Program-made: the position numbers and the translations under genes
Shown: in pieces, positions 7,689 through 17,506 of the stretch
How the letters are laid out: every line of letters begins with the position of its first letter
Position numbering within the stretch: the stretch's first letter is position 1
Notes under the pieces: generated by a model
Told to the model about the DNA's origin: nothing
Seen by the model: only the letters and a program-made list of their open reading frames with translations
The model's database searches: none
NCBI GenBank assembly: GCA_019058515.1
Contig: JAHPYY010000031.1
Span: forward strand, 1 to 63,291
Direction of reading: 5' to 3'
From: Promethearchaeota archaeon
Lineage (GTDB): Archaea; Asgardarchaeota; Lokiarchaeia; Sigynarchaeales; SOKP01
Length of the DNA stretch: 63,291 bases

Positions 7689-9209
7689 ATGACTCGGAAA
7701 ATAGTGTTTATCGGACCTCCTGGCGTAGGAAAGACGACCTTGCGAAAAATTTTCTTTGAAGGCGAAAATTCTAAAACACTCCTTGAATTTGCTTTAGAGC
7801 CAACACACGGACAAGAAACTATAATTTTGGATTTAAGTGAAAGTATTGGAATTTTTGATTTGTCTGGTCAAGAGAATGAAAGGTGGTTGGAATCGGATGA
7901 AAAAAAAATATTTGTTAATACTGGTATAATCGTTCTCGTTCACGAAATCACGGCACCTACTAAAGAAATCACTAATTTTGCTAAGAAGATAGTCGATATT
8001 AGAAATGAAGTTTGTCCGGATGCTATTATTTATTTATTAATCCATAAAATCGATTTAAAGAGCGAAGATGAGAAAATAAAAAAGCAGGTCGAAGTATTAC
8101 GTTTATTGGAAAATGTTAATAAGATGAAAATTAGGTTTACAAGTATTAAAGGGGACTATTTCTCTAACACTTTTTACTTATTTCTTGAACTTCTTCAAGA
8201 TTCTTTAGGAGAAGAGTATGTTATTCTTCAAGATGATTTCAATCTATTAAAGAATATAATAAATTTTCTCATAGTATTTAAGGAAAAGGGAGTTGCCTTA
8301 AAAAATGAAATCTTAGAAAAAGAGTTAGTATCGGAAGCAAATTTAAATAGAGTTGTGAATGCTTTACTCGAACAAAAGTATCTATTAGAAGAGAAGAAGA
8401 ATGAACACATATTATATGTGTTAACTCCTAAAGGTAGAAATTACCTTGATCAATTAGTAAAAAGATTCAGCAAGGAAGGGCTACAAATACTTGAAGAAAA
8501 TTATCACGAATTACGACATCCTAAAGACATCAAAACACCCCCATTTATAGCGGTTTTTATCGTTGAAGAACATGGGCAAATGATAATGTCAGCGGAAGTT
8601 GAAAAAGACATCGTTCTTAAACATATCGAGAGTACCCATTTCAATAAAACGAATTTTGACGTGGATCTCATTCCCTTGTTTATCAGCGCATTACTTAACT
8701 TTTCTAACGAGATTAACATTGCCAATTTAGATGGGTTTCAATTAAAAGGTGTAACTCACACTATGAATGTTTTGAAAATGAGTCCCTACATAGTTACATA
8801 CTTTACTAATCCAAATATCAATATAAAGCCAATTAAAAGCGAATTTTTAGAATTTATCAATACTCTTATAGAAAATTACGAAGACGATTTTGATAAAGTA
8901 TTGCACACTTACCAAGTAAGCATTTTGAACGATGCAAAAGTTGAAACAATTAATTGGATGAAAAATCTTAACGACAGATACAATGAGTTATTAGTCAATT
9001 TAGATATCGTCGATTTTAATAAAACCAAAGAGCTTTATGGCCAATTAGATCAGATTTCTGATAAAATTCGTGAAAAATTTGAATCTAAATTAAAAGAAAT
9101 AAAGCAATTAAGGATAGAATTGATGAAAGCAACGATAAATGATAATATAGAAACCATTAAAATACTCACTCAGAAGATTCAAAAATTGACTAGTAAGTAT
9201 CTGATCTAA
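7689..9209 (+). CDS. Rag-like GTPase fused to a winged helix and a C-terminal domain with coiled coil
   Basis: A 506-residue multidomain protein. GTPase domain ~1-180: GPPGVGKT (9-16), EPTHG (37-41), DLSGQE (57-62), HKID (119-122). Residues ~185-255 look like a winged helix ending LTPKGRNYL, a common end of PadR/MarR-like wings. Residues ~285-400 form an alpha/beta domain (PPFIAVFIV… NPNIN) that may be longin- or roadblock-like. The last ~70 residues are helical, likely a coiled coil. The same C-terminal half occurs as a pseudogene at 32341-33339, also next to two-component genes. A DNA- or protein-binding switch is inferred; no membrane segment is visible. Confidence 0.75.
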   Translation: MTRKIVFIGPPGVGKTTLRKIFFEGENSKTLLEFALEPTHGQETIILDLSESIGIFDLSGQENERWLESDEKKIFVNTGIIVLVHEITAPTKEITNFAKKIVDIRNEVCPDAIIYLLIHKIDLKSEDEKIKKQVEVLRLLENVNKMKIRFTSIKGDYFSNTFYLFLELLQDSLGEEYVILQDDFNLLKNIINFLIVFKEKGVALKNEILEKELVSEANLNRVVNALLEQKYLLEEKKNEHILYVLTPKGRNYLDQLVKRFSKEGLQILEENYHELRHPKDIKTPPFIAVFIVEEHGQMIMSAEVEKDIVLKHIESTHFNKTNFDVDLIPLFISALLNFSNEINIANLDGFQLKGVTHTMNVLKMSPYIVTYFTNPNINIKPIKSEFLEFINTLIENYEDDFDKVLHTYQVSILNDAKVETINWMKNLNDRYNELLVNLDIVDFNKTKELYGQLDQISDKIREKFESKLKEIKQLRIELMKATINDNIETIKILTQKIQKLTSKYLI

Positions 9210-9416
9210 AAGGAAAAAAAAAATATTTCGAAAGCATTTACTTTAGCTTCTTATAGCTCCTTTTAAAGTATGAGATTATGACGATTTGATAAGATTTAAT
9301 TATAGTAATTTATCTTTCAATTTTTATTAACATATTGAAGAAAATTAAGATATTTCCTTAATTTGTTTTGGGATTATAGCCACAAACTTTTTTTCTGATA
9401 AATTTGTTCGTTTTTT

Positions 9417-10367
9417 ATGGATATTTTTACGCATTTCATGGTGGGGGCTATTTTAAGCGTAATTTTTTTAAGAGTGTTTAATCTAAGCGTTGTAATTTAC
9501 GCCTCAATCATGGCAGCCATTCTTGACTTCGATGTTGTCTTAGAGCCTTTAAGGAAATTACTCAAATCGAATTTACTATTACATAAAGGTATTTCGCATT
9601 CTTTTTTCGGAGGAATTATCTTTAGCGCTCTCGCTGGTTTAATATTTAGTTTAATTACGGGAGAGTCATACCTATTATCGTTTATAGTAGGATTTTTGTT
9701 CTATAGCCTCCATATCGTATTAGATGCGATAGCAGCTTCAAAGATACCGTTATTCTACCCCTTTTCCAAAAAGAAATTCAGGTTCTTTATTGATAGAGCT
9801 ATAAATTTTATCTTAGCTCTATTTTCTAGCAGTTTCCTCGTTCTTTATACAGTACTGTTTTTCTTCCTTCCTTCTCTCTTTTTCTCTGATCTAATCTATG
9901 TTATTGCTGGATTTTACTTGATTTACTTTTCTCATCGATTCTTTACCAAACTGTGGTTTAAATTTCGATTACCTAAGGGTAAAATGTACATTCCTGGGGT
10001 GAATCCCTTTTTATATTACATTTACGAGAATACGCAAGAAAATGAGACGTTAACCTTTAAGTTAAGCAAAAAGACACTGTTCATGAAGAAAAATCACATA
10101 ATATTTGAATCAAAAATAAAAGAAGATTCCTTAGAAATGCAGCTTTTTGAATCGTCGCTTGTATTAAGTAAAAATTATCTGTTTTTTACTAAGTGGGAGG
10201 CAGTTGTTCCCTTTATAAAAACTCAAGAAGATTCAGTTTCAATTACCTTGATGTTAGCTGAAAGTTACACAAAAAATAGGGCGTACAGCCTAAAATTGGT
10301 ATTTAATAAGAAAAATTTAAAGGTTGTTAATGTATCTGAAGGGTTTCTACCCATCGCAATTGAATAA
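9417..10367 (+). CDS. YdjM-like (DUF457) membrane-bound metal-dependent hydrolase family
   Basis: A 316-residue protein. The first ~165 residues hold several membrane spans with the polar motifs of the YdjM family: DIFTHFMVGA at the start, DFD near 39, HKGISHSF near 58, and LHIVLDAIA near 102. These His/Asp residues are thought to bind metal; the substrate of the family is not known. The last ~120 residues are soluble and beta-rich, an extension beyond the usual YdjM core. The ATG at 9417 puts the first His within a few residues of the N-terminus, as usual. It is followed 79 bp later by a flavin reductase gene. Confidence 0.75.
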   Translation: MDIFTHFMVGAILSVIFLRVFNLSVVIYASIMAAILDFDVVLEPLRKLLKSNLLLHKGISHSFFGGIIFSALAGLIFSLITGESYLLSFIVGFLFYSLHIVLDAIAASKIPLFYPFSKKKFRFFIDRAINFILALFSSSFLVLYTVLFFFLPSLFFSDLIYVIAGFYLIYFSHRFFTKLWFKFRLPKGKMYIPGVNPFLYYIYENTQENETLTFKLSKKTLFMKKNHIIFESKIKEDSLEMQLFESSLVLSKNYLFFTKWEAVVPFIKTQEDSVSITLMLAESYTKNRAYSLKLVFNKKNLKVVNVSEGFLPIAIE

Positions 10368-10446
10368 CGATAGGATAGTGAATAATCTTTATTTCTAAGA
10401 AACAAATACACTGAAATAAAGCTAAAGTATTATTTCATATTGTAAT

Positions 10447-11622
10447 ATGTTCGATGTTATAATCTCAGGAGCTGGTCCAGCTGGTTCCAAGTGTGCTGAA
10501 GAATTAGCGAAAAATGGCTTCAAGGTTGCGCTTATAGAAAGAGATTCTAACTGGAGAAAACCGTGTGGAGGAGCTGTAAGTTCTAGGATTTTTAAGTACT
10601 TTCCTAAGCTACGAAAATTGAATTATTCTCCAATCACGGCAATATCGATGTTTTCAGCCGACTATATTAATTTTAAATACTCGTGGAAAGGTCAGAGAGA
10701 CGCTGCGATTCATGTGGACCGACTTGATTTTGATAACTTCGTGAGAAATATTGCCATTGACGAAGGGACCGAGTTATTCGATAGCCATTTATCTATAGAT
10801 TTCGTTTACAAACAAGGAAAAAAGATAGGGGTGAAAGCTAAAACTCGAGAAGGTACTAAGGAACTTTACGGAAAACTGATCATCATTGCAGACGGAGTAG
10901 GATCAAAACTTGCGTTAAAGTCCGGACTAAGAGACAAATGGAAAATAGAAGAGCTAGGACTTGCTAAGTGCGCTATCATAGAGGGAGATACTGAGGCCGA
11001 TAAGGAGGGAATGACAGTATATTTCAGGCCGTATAAAGGTTACGGATGGATAATCCCATTAGATGGGAATAGAATTAATGTGGGTTGCGGTACATTCCAC
11101 GAAGATAATTCAAAATACAATTTAAACACGATTTACCAAGAATTTCGCAACAATCCTAATATTAAGAAATATTTTCCTCAAGAAAATTACAAAACGATTT
11201 GGGAGGGCGCCTATCCCTTACCAGGAATTGGAGTTATGGAGAAAAGCCTATACGACGATAATATCATGCAAATTGGAGATGCTGCGGGCTTTATTTCACC
11301 GATAAGCGGTGAAGGTATTCATCCAGGCGTTGCTTCGGGTAAGGTAGCTTCTGAGATTGCGTCAAAAGCTCTTGAAATGGAGGACCTCAGCAAGCAATTT
11401 CTAAAACAATATCGCTCTCATCACATTATAAAGAGGATTATCTCTAACTTTAAGTTAAAACGGTCTATGGTTCAATTTTTTTACGAAAATGCGGATAGAA
11501 ACCTTTCAAAAATGTTCGAAATCGCCCAAACCGACGATAAATTTAGAGAAAAAGTTATTAATATGTTTTTATTTAGCCAAGCTCCTTCGAAAGAATTTTT
11601 TCAAAAAATCCGAGTGAACTAA
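10447..11622 (+). CDS. Geranylgeranyl reductase family FAD-dependent oxidoreductase
   Basis: A 391-residue flavoprotein. The FAD dinucleotide fold begins at residue 3 (DVIISGAGPAGSKCAEEL) and is followed by RKPCGGAV, the Cys-containing motif of archaeal geranylgeranyl reductases. A second FAD contact is GDAAGFISPISGEGIHPG. The family saturates isoprenoid chains of archaeal membrane lipids or quinones. Length fits the family (~390). It ends 6 bp from the convergent gene at 11629, which encodes a related reductase. The exact substrate cannot be read from sequence. Confidence 0.85.
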   Translation: MFDVIISGAGPAGSKCAEELAKNGFKVALIERDSNWRKPCGGAVSSRIFKYFPKLRKLNYSPITAISMFSADYINFKYSWKGQRDAAIHVDRLDFDNFVRNIAIDEGTELFDSHLSIDFVYKQGKKIGVKAKTREGTKELYGKLIIIADGVGSKLALKSGLRDKWKIEELGLAKCAIIEGDTEADKEGMTVYFRPYKGYGWIIPLDGNRINVGCGTFHEDNSKYNLNTIYQEFRNNPNIKKYFPQENYKTIWEGAYPLPGIGVMEKSLYDDNIMQIGDAAGFISPISGEGIHPGVASGKVASEIASKALEMEDLSKQFLKQYRSHHIIKRIISNFKLKRSMVQFFYENADRNLSKMFEIAQTDDKFREKVINMFLFSQAPSKEFFQKIRVN

Positions 11623-11628
11623 AAAAAT

Positions 11629-13038
11629 TTATGTAGATTTGTGATATTCAATTGAAAAATTTGACAGTTTTTTAATAGCTGGGGATTTCTGCTTCCAAAG
11701 TTCTTCAGCATTTGTTACCCAAGAATCAAAATTATCTGGATTTTCTGGAAATTTCTCGTAGTGTTTTTGGATTTTACCAGCTAAACCATTAGCTCTAAGT
11801 AAACGCTTAACATTTTTATAAGACAAGTTTCTGGTTGTTAACCCCCACACGATTTTGAGGAGAAATACGAGCAATTCTCCAATTGACATTTTTTCTTCGT
11901 ATTCTTTATTTGGTTCAGGCGTTTTTCCTTTATCCTCCGTTTTGTAAATTAATCCCTTTTTTAAGAAATAGTTCCACTCGTTTTTCGAGAAGTTTAAAAT
12001 TCCCGATAACTGAGTGAACAATCCTGCGAATTTCGCACCTTGATCTCTAAAATATTTCGTGTTAATGTCCCATAAACGCTCTCGCGTCAAATAACCTCCC
12101 TTTTTAAGTTCCCGATCAATAATATCAACTGCAATCGTACCAAGCACCCAATTGGCGGTAACACCGTGACCGGAGAAAGGATATGTAATAGCAGCGGCAT
12201 CTCCGATACAAAAAAACCCATCAGCCACGAGTGAGTAAGGAGGTCTTCTATAAGGCGTAAAACCTCTTTCATTCTTCGTAATATCGTAAGGAGGAAGCTC
12301 AATTTGGCTTAAAAAATCTTCTCTGGCTAACCTGGTGTTCTCATAAGATCCAGGTTGACCTACTCCTAAAATAGCACCGTCTTTTTCGTAAGAAGGTCCA
12401 AACCAAAGCAACCACCAATTGTACCCTGAATCTGTTTCAGGATGAGGAACTTGAGGGTTCTTCCACTTAATGTACTGAAGTAGCACATACATCACATCGT
12501 TAGGTCCTAATTTGAAAGTTTCAACTCCGCAAGTTTCGGGAAGAGAAGTCCTTACAACAGCAGAAGTACCAGAAGCGTCAACTACCAATTTTGACTTAAA
12601 TTCGATTGGTTCGCCGTTTTTTACTGTGCTAATACCGTTTATTTTGCCCTCCTCGAACAAGAGATTCTTAAATTCGCAATTAAACTCTAACATCACTCCC
12701 TCCTTCTCCAGTATTTTGTACATTTTATTTAGAAAAGGCGTAAGCCGAACAATCGTTTGCAACGCTCGAATTTTAATTATTTTCGTAAAATCAGGGGTAA
12801 TAACCGTGGATTCTTCCCTAATTTCAATACAGTCAGGTTCTCCCGGGATGAATTCAGGAAGACCTGCGTTTTTCCACCTGTCGGTTTCGAAATGTATAAC
12901 ATCGAGTCTATTTCCTACTTCCTCTCGTTTATCTTTTTCTACAATTGCAACAGAAAACCCTCGTTTTCCTAGCTGCCAACCGAGGTACATGCCCGCAGTT
13001 CCAGCTCCAACGATTACAACATCGTAATTTTTAGCCAT
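11629..13038 (-). CDS. FAD-dependent oxidoreductase of the geranylgeranyl reductase/monooxygenase superfamily
   Basis: A 469-residue flavoprotein. The N-terminus has DVVIVGAGTAGMYLGWQL followed by an Asp/Glu-ended strand (IVEKDK), and the second FAD motif is GDAAAITYPFSGHGV. It is longer than the neighbouring reductase at 10447 and lacks that protein's RKPCGGA motif, so it probably acts on a different substrate. A ~120-residue helical C-terminal extension is present. The two genes are convergent with only 6 bp between stops. A substrate among isoprenoid lipids or other polyenes is an inference from family alone. Confidence 0.75.
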   Translation of the reverse strand: MAKNYDVVIVGAGTAGMYLGWQLGKRGFSVAIVEKDKREEVGNRLDVIHFETDRWKNAGLPEFIPGEPDCIEIREESTVITPDFTKIIKIRALQTIVRLTPFLNKMYKILEKEGVMLEFNCEFKNLLFEEGKINGISTVKNGEPIEFKSKLVVDASGTSAVVRTSLPETCGVETFKLGPNDVMYVLLQYIKWKNPQVPHPETDSGYNWWLLWFGPSYEKDGAILGVGQPGSYENTRLAREDFLSQIELPPYDITKNERGFTPYRRPPYSLVADGFFCIGDAAAITYPFSGHGVTANWVLGTIAVDIIDRELKKGGYLTRERLWDINTKYFRDQGAKFAGLFTQLSGILNFSKNEWNYFLKKGLIYKTEDKGKTPEPNKEYEEKMSIGELLVFLLKIVWGLTTRNLSYKNVKRLLRANGLAGKIQKHYEKFPENPDNFDSWVTNAEELWKQKSPAIKKLSNFSIEYHKST

Positions 13039-13290
13039 GAGTCAGTATCCTTTTTTCTTAAATAATTAACAGATGCTTTATGACTATTCAATTTTTATTT
13101 TAACTTAAAAGTTTTTATAACACCTATTTTATAAACAGGAGCCTAAATCAGGAAGAGTGTCAAATTATTAAGGGATAAATCGAAATACTAAAATAAAGAA
13201 ATCATTTTCAAATATTAAGAGTCTGCTTTATATCAACTTTGAATTAGAGGACATCGGGTTCTCTTGAATAAATAAGAATATTACTCTAAG

Positions 13291-14700
13291 ATGGAAAAAA
13301 CCAAGCTAAGTGAGTTGAAAGCATCGCATAAAGGCATCACTCAGCTTTCGTATGATGTGACTCAGCTCTTAGGAGAAGATCCAAATAGATCTCCTTTGTT
13401 TGCTCTAATGTGCGCTATTGAAAAAGGAGAAAATACCCAAGAAAAGATTTTTGACTTTTTCAAATACTTTTATGTGAACGAATTTCCCTATATTAGGTTA
13501 AAACAACCCGAATTAAGCGAGTTATTACTAAAGGGAGTCCAAAAGGGATTAATTAAAGAATTTAACAAGACATATGCCTTAACTGAAAAAGGAAATGATG
13601 TGGTGATTAAATCTAAAAAAGTCATTTCGGTCTCGAATAAAGCAATGAGTTTCTTTTTAAGTGAGAAAGTAGTGCTAATTTTCTCTTTAGTGTGCTTAAT
13701 ACTTATGAGTTCTCTGAAGATTGTTACTGGGTTAAACTCAGGAAGCGATGCGTTGTTGAACGAGGGTATTGAGAATTTAACGGATATCTTTAAAGTTTTT
13801 ATAATAACGTTAAGTATTAAATTGAAGAAGGATAGAATAGGCGCTGTTGTAATTATCCTATTAATGTTGTTTACTGGTGTAAATCTTCTGGTGACCTCTA
13901 TATTTTCGTTGATCCAAGCAAGCGCCGTAACTCCTTCTTATTTTTTGTTTATTTTGATGTTTGTATCAATTTTAATTAACTTGATGTTGCTAATATTGAA
14001 AAATTTTGTGGGAAAGCTACAAGGTAACTTTGCTTTGCTCTCTGACGCGAAAGACAATGTAAACAATATTCGATTATCGTTAGGAGTTATAGTTGGATTA
14101 GTCTTTGCAATATTCGGAATTTATTTTGTGGATTCCGCTATAGGTATTCTGATTGCAGGTTTACTGATACTTGATGGCGCTGAAACGCTAGTGGCGATAG
14201 CTAAATCTGGAGATGATATCGATATTGATAGTTTCAAGTTAAGCCTAGACAAAGCTTTCGAGTTTAAAATTGCACATTGGTTATTGCTGGTTATACAAGA
14301 AGAAAACTTATCTGAAACTCAATTGAACGAGAAATTTAAAGAGTCAGTTAGAAATGGATACGATATTTTTAGAGTATGGGCGATATTTGGTCTCTTTAAT
14401 GTTGAAAGTTTCGATATCCAAAATGTTTTAAACCACATGAAGAAAAGGAGCTTGATTAGAGTAGAAAGCAATAAAACATACCTCACAGACAAGGGAAAGG
14501 TCAAATACTATGGTGCCTTATCTCAAGAGGTAAAAAGGGTTTCAAAATTAAGGAAAAAATACGAGGATTGGAAACCTCCAACGATAAAAGCAAAATTATT
14601 TTGGGGTTTGGTTATAATTATTAGTTTAGTCGTAGTAATCGTTCTAATATTTATTGTTGGCCCAATTATTTACGATTTTATTACTAATCTACTCGTTTGA
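13291..14700 (+). CDS. CDF-like cation transporter domain flanked by winged-helix domains
   Basis: A 469-residue protein. Residues ~25-115 look like a winged helix (NEFPYIRLKQPELSELLLKG… YALTEKG). Residues ~125-305 hold about six membrane spans with cation diffusion facilitator-like elements: SGSDALLNEGIENLTDIF and NFALLSDAKDNVNNIRLSLG, placed where CDF proteins have their metal-site helices. Some usual His residues are replaced. A second winged helix follows (~320-410; TYLTDKG), and the protein ends in one more span. This looks like a membrane transporter or sensor with regulatory DNA-binding-type domains on both sides. Metal specificity is unknown. The HD-domain gene starts 10 bp downstream. 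Confidence 0.65.
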   Translation: MEKTKLSELKASHKGITQLSYDVTQLLGEDPNRSPLFALMCAIEKGENTQEKIFDFFKYFYVNEFPYIRLKQPELSELLLKGVQKGLIKEFNKTYALTEKGNDVVIKSKKVISVSNKAMSFFLSEKVVLIFSLVCLILMSSLKIVTGLNSGSDALLNEGIENLTDIFKVFIITLSIKLKKDRIGAVVIILLMLFTGVNLLVTSIFSLIQASAVTPSYFLFILMFVSILINLMLLILKNFVGKLQGNFALLSDAKDNVNNIRLSLGVIVGLVFAIFGIYFVDSAIGILIAGLLILDGAETLVAIAKSGDDIDIDSFKLSLDKAFEFKIAHWLLLVIQEENLSETQLNEKFKESVRNGYDIFRVWAIFGLFNVESFDIQNVLNHMKKRSLIRVESNKTYLTDKGKVKYYGALSQEVKRVSKLRKKYEDWKPPTIKAKLFWGLVIIISLVVVIVLIFIVGPIIYDFITNLLV

Positions 14701-14710
14701 CTTAGATCTC

Positions 14711-15313
14711 ATGATTAATGAAACTACTATTTCAGAAGTAAGAAAGTTTGCCATAAATAACTCTGAATCGGACGATATTCATGGTTTCGCTCATGTACAA
14801 CGAGTTCTAAGCTTGTGTTCTCAATTAGGGAAAAAATTGAATGCTAATTTATCCGTCCTTAAAATTTCTACCCTATTGCACGACATTGGAAGAAAAAACA
14901 GAAATGTTTCTAACAAAAATCACGCTGAACTCTCTGCAGAAATGGCTAGTAATTATTTAGAATCTCAGAATTTCAATATTTCAAGAGAAGACTTCGAAAA
15001 TATCGTACATTGTATTAGATCGCATTCCTTTTCAAATAATTCGGAACCGCACACTCTTGAAGCTAAAATTTTATCTGATGTGGACAAGTTAGATGCCATT
15101 GGTGCTATCGGACTATACCGAACTATTGGCTTTACTATTAAAAATGGGGGAGATCTCAAACAAGTAATCGAACATCTTGAAACGAAAATAATAACTTTAA
15201 AGAATAAGATGTTCCTAAAAGAATCCAAGCTAATTGCTGAAAAACGTCATCATATTATCTCTCTTTTTTTATCATCTATTAAAGAAGAATTGAAGGACGA
15301 GCGTGATTTTTAA
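14711..15313 (+). CDS. HD-domain phosphohydrolase
   Basis: About 200 residues from the ATG at 14711. HD-family metal ligands are visible: His in DIHGFAHVQRV, the His-Asp pair in TLLHDIGR, and the Asp in ILSDVDKLDAIGAIG. HD enzymes hydrolyse nucleotides or cyclic nucleotides; this compact form resembles YfbR/YedJ-like proteins. A longer reading from 14654 would overlap the upstream gene by 47 bases and begin with an out-of-place hydrophobic stretch, so 14711 is preferred. Likely co-transcribed with the CDF-like gene. Confidence 0.8.
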   Translation: MINETTISEVRKFAINNSESDDIHGFAHVQRVLSLCSQLGKKLNANLSVLKISTLLHDIGRKNRNVSNKNHAELSAEMASNYLESQNFNISREDFENIVHCIRSHSFSNNSEPHTLEAKILSDVDKLDAIGAIGLYRTIGFTIKNGGDLKQVIEHLETKIITLKNKMFLKESKLIAEKRHHIISLFLSSIKEELKDERDF

Positions 15314-15370
15314 CAATTTAGATTACTATATTTTCGATAAGTGAAAATATTCTTATTTATCCCAATTATA

Positions 15371-16207
15371 ATGAATATCCACAATAGATTATTAATTTCT
15401 GATTTGGATGGGACATTGTTGGATTCACAAAAGAATCTTTCTGATTTTACAGTTAAAACTATTAATAAATTTATTGCAATAGGGGGGAATTTTACTATTG
15501 CAACAGCCAGAGCTTTGGAAAGCGCTAAACCATTAATCAACCGTTTAAATTTAAAACTCCCTTTTATTTTACATAATGGAGTAAAAATATACGATCCTAT
15601 CCAAAATGGTTATATCCTTGAAAATTGTATCTCTAAAAATTATGGATTTCAAATCATTGATTTTCTAAAAAACCAAAATTTATCTCCAATCCTTTATGCT
15701 ACTAATGAATACGGAAAAAGTAGAGTTTTTTACAAGAAAATCAATAATCCTTCAGAGAATGCATATTTTAAAGATCGCTTGTCACGAGGAGATCCACGAT
15801 TTCGAAAAGTAGATGAATATCCCCTAAATATAAAATCTATTATAGAAATCAATAGTATTGATAAGTACGATATTTTAAAAGAAGTCAATTCAAAAATTAA
15901 AACAAATTTTAATGTTCAAATCCATTTTATACAAGATGAATTCTTCCCTGATTATTTCTGGTTAGAATTAACACATCCAAAAGCAACCAAAGAAAATGCG
16001 TTGAATTACATTAAAAATCTATTAAATTACGAAGAAACTATTGCCTTTGGAGATGATTTAAACGACATTTCCTTATTTAGAGCCTCTACAAAAGGATTTG
16101 CTGTAAGGAATGCTAAGGATGCACTAAAAAACATTTCTACAGACGTTATTGAATCAAATGATAACGATGGAGTTGCGAAATTTATCTTTAACAATTTTAT
16201 GAGGTAA
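15371..16207 (+). CDS. HAD-superfamily hydrolase, Cof type
   Basis: About 278 residues from the ATG at 15371. HAD motif I is LLISDLDGTLLDSQ, motif II lies in NFTIATARA, and motif IV is AFGDDLNDISLF. The large cap between them is that of Cof-type (type IIB) phosphatases, which act on sugar phosphates, flavin precursors or nucleotide cofactors. The motif III Lys is displaced: the segment reads HPKATKENAL where KGxAL is usual. An upstream start at 15341 would add ten hydrophobic residues and seems less likely. Substrate not predictable. Confidence 0.85.
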   Translation: MNIHNRLLISDLDGTLLDSQKNLSDFTVKTINKFIAIGGNFTIATARALESAKPLINRLNLKLPFILHNGVKIYDPIQNGYILENCISKNYGFQIIDFLKNQNLSPILYATNEYGKSRVFYKKINNPSENAYFKDRLSRGDPRFRKVDEYPLNIKSIIEINSIDKYDILKEVNSKIKTNFNVQIHFIQDEFFPDYFWLELTHPKATKENALNYIKNLLNYEETIAFGDDLNDISLFRASTKGFAVRNAKDALKNISTDVIESNDNDGVAKFIFNNFMR

Positions 16208-16300
16208 TTGATAAAGAAGAACTCAACGAGTTTGAATTGGCTCTCTGTAATTTAAAAATAATTTACCTGGTTTTTCTAAAAACTATAAAAATGTATATTT

Positions 16301-17386
16301 ATGTTAATCGATTTAAAAGGAGGGTTGATTTATTTAAAGAGTGGTTCCTATTTCACAGTTATGCCTAATTATAAAAAGTTAGCTTTAATTTTAATTCCCG
16401 CAATTCTAATCGGAGTTATAATCACCTCAGTAGTAATCGCGGGAATTCTCCCTCCTTCGTTTGAATGGGAAGAGTCAACACCAGAAGAAGAAAGCGTCGA
16501 TCCTACAAAACTGAGCGATATGATCGCTGAAATTAATTCTAACGCCAAATATCGTGTTGACAATGTAATAGTTGTAAAAAATGGAAAAATTATTTTAGAG
16601 GAATATTTTAACGCTTATTCCGCAAACACAAACGATGCGGTGTACTCAGTTACAAAAAGTGTAATCTCTTTGTTAGTAGGTATTGCAATAAACAAAGGTT
16701 ACATCAATAGTGTAGAGGATCTAGTCCTTGAATATTTTAACGATCTTACCATTGAGAATAGTACACCTCAAAAACAGTTAATAACACTCGAAGATCTCTT
16801 AACCATGAGATCGGGGCTGTTATTTAGCACAAGTGACGATATTAATGAGATATTAAATCTAAAAATGCTTACTAAACCAAAACTTTTTTTTGAATACAGC
16901 GACGCGGTCGCACATATTGTCTCTCATATCATAACCAGAGCTACAGGAATGAAAACCCAGGATTTTGCCTATGCCTACCTTTTCCAACCTCTGGGTATTA
17001 CCGATTATTACTGGTTAGAGGATGGTGACGGTGTAGCAAAGGGTGGATGGGGATTATCTCTAACACCCCGAGATATGGCTAAAATTGGACAACTCTGCTT
17101 ACAAAACGGGACTTGGGAGGGTAATAGGATCGTGTCCTCTTCCTGGGTTCAATATTCAACCTCCAATATTGTCTCGAATGAAGAAGTTGGAAATGGAAAA
17201 ATGGAATATGGATATTTCTGGTGGGTGTTGAAAGAAATGGGTTTTTATTGTGCTCTGGGATACGAAGATCACGCTATATATATCATACCTGAGCAGCAGC
17301 TAGTAGCGGTGTTTAATTGTGATCACCTTGATAATTACTATTCGATAAATATTTTCATTGAATATATCTTATCTGCCTTGTACTAA
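16301..17386 (+). CDS. Membrane-anchored serine hydrolase (class C beta-lactamase-like)
   Basis: 361 residues from ATG 16301, or 341 from ATG 16361 (MPNYKKLAL…), which places the Lys pair directly before the single membrane span. The S-x-x-K motif is SVTK (116-119 in the longer form), and the tyrosine region reads FEYSDAVAH. The C-terminal third carries the GYFWW block usual in this family. The domain faces outward after the anchor. Such enzymes act on peptides, esters or D-amino-acid bonds. Archaea lack murein, so a beta-lactamase role is improbable. It stands alone between a HAD gene and a small membrane gene. Confidence 0.75.
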   Translation: MLIDLKGGLIYLKSGSYFTVMPNYKKLALILIPAILIGVIITSVVIAGILPPSFEWEESTPEEESVDPTKLSDMIAEINSNAKYRVDNVIVVKNGKIILEEYFNAYSANTNDAVYSVTKSVISLLVGIAINKGYINSVEDLVLEYFNDLTIENSTPQKQLITLEDLLTMRSGLLFSTSDDINEILNLKMLTKPKLFFEYSDAVAHIVSHIITRATGMKTQDFAYAYLFQPLGITDYYWLEDGDGVAKGGWGLSLTPRDMAKIGQLCLQNGTWEGNRIVSSSWVQYSTSNIVSNEEVGNGKMEYGYFWWVLKEMGFYCALGYEDHAIYIIPEQQLVAVFNCDHLDNYYSINIFIEYILSALY

Positions 17387-17506
17387 AATTGCTACGCTAA
17401 TAATAGTTTTATAAAAAATACAACAGAAACCTTTATTTAGAATTTTTACAAATAATTTTTATATTAGTATTGTATACAAATAGTTAATATTAAGGGTTAA
17501 TAGATT

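Noticed and set aside
12512..13027. 171-codon plus-strand ORF
   Set aside because: Antisense to the conserved FAD-binding region of the oxidoreductase at 11629; composition is that of a shadow frame.
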